In this document: piece by piece, positions 15,129 to 15,580 of the stretch
Layout of the letters: every line of letters starts with the position of its first letter
How positions within the stretch are numbered: position 1 is the stretch's first letter
Origin: Litoreibacter sp.
GTDB taxonomy: Bacteria > Pseudomonadota > Alphaproteobacteria > Rhodobacterales > Rhodobacteraceae
Assembly (NCBI GenBank): GCA_013042765.1
Contig: JABDPP010000346.1
Span: forward strand, 1-15,580
DNA length: 15,580 nt
Reading direction: 5' to 3'
Program-made: the position numbers and the translations under genes
Notes under the pieces: model-generated
The model's input: the letters and a program-made list of their open reading frames with translations, nothing else
Databases searched by the model: none
Told to the model about the DNA's origin: nothing

Positions 15129-15580
15129 TTAGCGGCCCTTGAAGTCGGGCTTCCTTTTCTCGAGGAAAGCCTTGCGACCTTCGACGTAGTCTTCGGAGGC
15201 GAAACAGGCCGCCACCAGTTCGTCGCAACGGTCCAGATCACGGGTGTCCGGATCAGCTGCCAGAACCTGCGTCGCGATGAATTTCATCGCACGGATCGTC
15301 AGGGGCGCATTGCCCGCAATCGTGCCCGCCAGTTCACTGACGCGTGCCTCGAGCGTGTCTTCGTCCACGATCTCCTGCACCAATCCCAGACGCAGCGCCG
15401 TATCCGCGTCGATGGACTTCGCAGTGAACATGAACTGTTTTGCGGCAGCTGGTCCGACCGCGTTCATCAGTCGGCGAATTGCATCGAATGGGTAACCGAG
15501 CGCCAGTTTTGCCGCCGGCATCGCGAAGCGTGACTTGGCGGAAGCGAGGCGAATATCACAGCACGCCGCTAGGTTGAGAC
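15129..15580 (-). CDS. Crotonase-fold protein (enoyl-CoA hydratase family), 5' end cut; candidate malonyl-CoA decarboxylase
   Basis: The last 149 residues are visible, open to the window end. The crotonase core reads NLAACCDIRLASAKSRFAMP, and the C-terminus is SEDYVEGRKAFLEKRKPDF, typical of the family and much like E. coli YgfG. Aligned by eye to rat enoyl-CoA hydratase, the position of Glu144 is Asn (codon 15573-15575) and that of Glu164 is Ala (15513-15515), so the hydration machinery is missing. In an ungapped alignment with YgfG from the FAM/FSM block, a tyrosine (15492-15494) falls on Tyr140, an active-site residue of that methylmalonyl-CoA decarboxylase. Being first of the visible matB cluster, it may convert malonyl-CoA to acetyl-CoA. 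The oxyanion half lies outside the window. The open frame starting at the internal Met (15521) is not the real start. Confidence 0.85.
   Translation of the reverse strand, partial: LNLAACCDIRLASAKSRFAMPAAKLALGYPFDAIRRLMNAVGPAAAKQFMFTAKSIDADTALRLGLVQEIVDEDTLEARVSELAGTIAGNAPLTIRAMKFIATQVLAADPDTRDLDRCDELVAACFASEDYVEGRKAFLEKRKPDFKGR

Overview
The window looks like a piece of a GC-rich alphaproteobacterial chromosome, probably a marine or soil Rhodobacterales- or Rhizobiales-type organism. The reasons are the high GC, the strong resemblance of MatB and TarD to rhizobial enzymes, an FNR/FnrL-type box, and a marine-style compatible-solute locus. It holds ten protein-coding genes, two of them cut by the window edges. 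I see no rRNA, tRNA, CRISPR array or transposase. No intergenic gap exceeds about 175 bases.

Layout. (1) 1-407, minus: N-terminal part of an APC-family amino-acid permease, divergent from (2) 547-3719, plus: a Lon-type AAA+ protease (AAA_32/LonB-like) translationally coupled to a small protein resembling two degenerate universal-stress modules. The shared 139-bp divergent promoter region carries a perfect TTGAT-N4-ATCAA FNR box. (3) 3865-5172, plus: a multi-pass acyltransferase-3 membrane protein. (4) 5345-9122: a glucosylglycerate locus. A GH13_18 phosphorylase resembling E. coli YcjM (plus strand) faces the coupled pair gpgP-gpgS (phosphatase and glucosyl-3-phosphoglycerate synthase, minus strand), so degradation and synthesis of one compatible solute converge with 24 bp between stop codons. 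(5) 9248-11482, minus: a 744-aa fusion of a cyanophycin-synthetase-like ATP-grasp ligase with a CapA-type domain, locally lower in GC than its neighbours. (6) 11650-15580, minus: an apparent dicarboxylate operon in the order crotonase-family protein (5' cut), TauE/SafE transporter, malonyl-CoA synthetase matB, D(-)-tartrate dehydratase tarD.

How they fit. MatB makes malonyl-CoA. The crotonase lacks both hydratase glutamates and has a tyrosine where methylmalonyl-CoA decarboxylase YgfG has its active-site Tyr140, so it may decarboxylate malonyl-CoA to acetyl-CoA in place of MatA. The TauE/SafE protein may replace the MatC carrier. TarD turns D-tartrate into oxaloacetate, so the operon could feed both acetyl-CoA and oxaloacetate to the TCA cycle. 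GpgS and GpgP make glucosylglycerate from an NDP-glucose and 3-phosphoglycerate, and the YcjM-like enzyme can phosphorolyse it. The least explained gene is the ATP-grasp/CapA fusion, which could make and process a peptide-like product.
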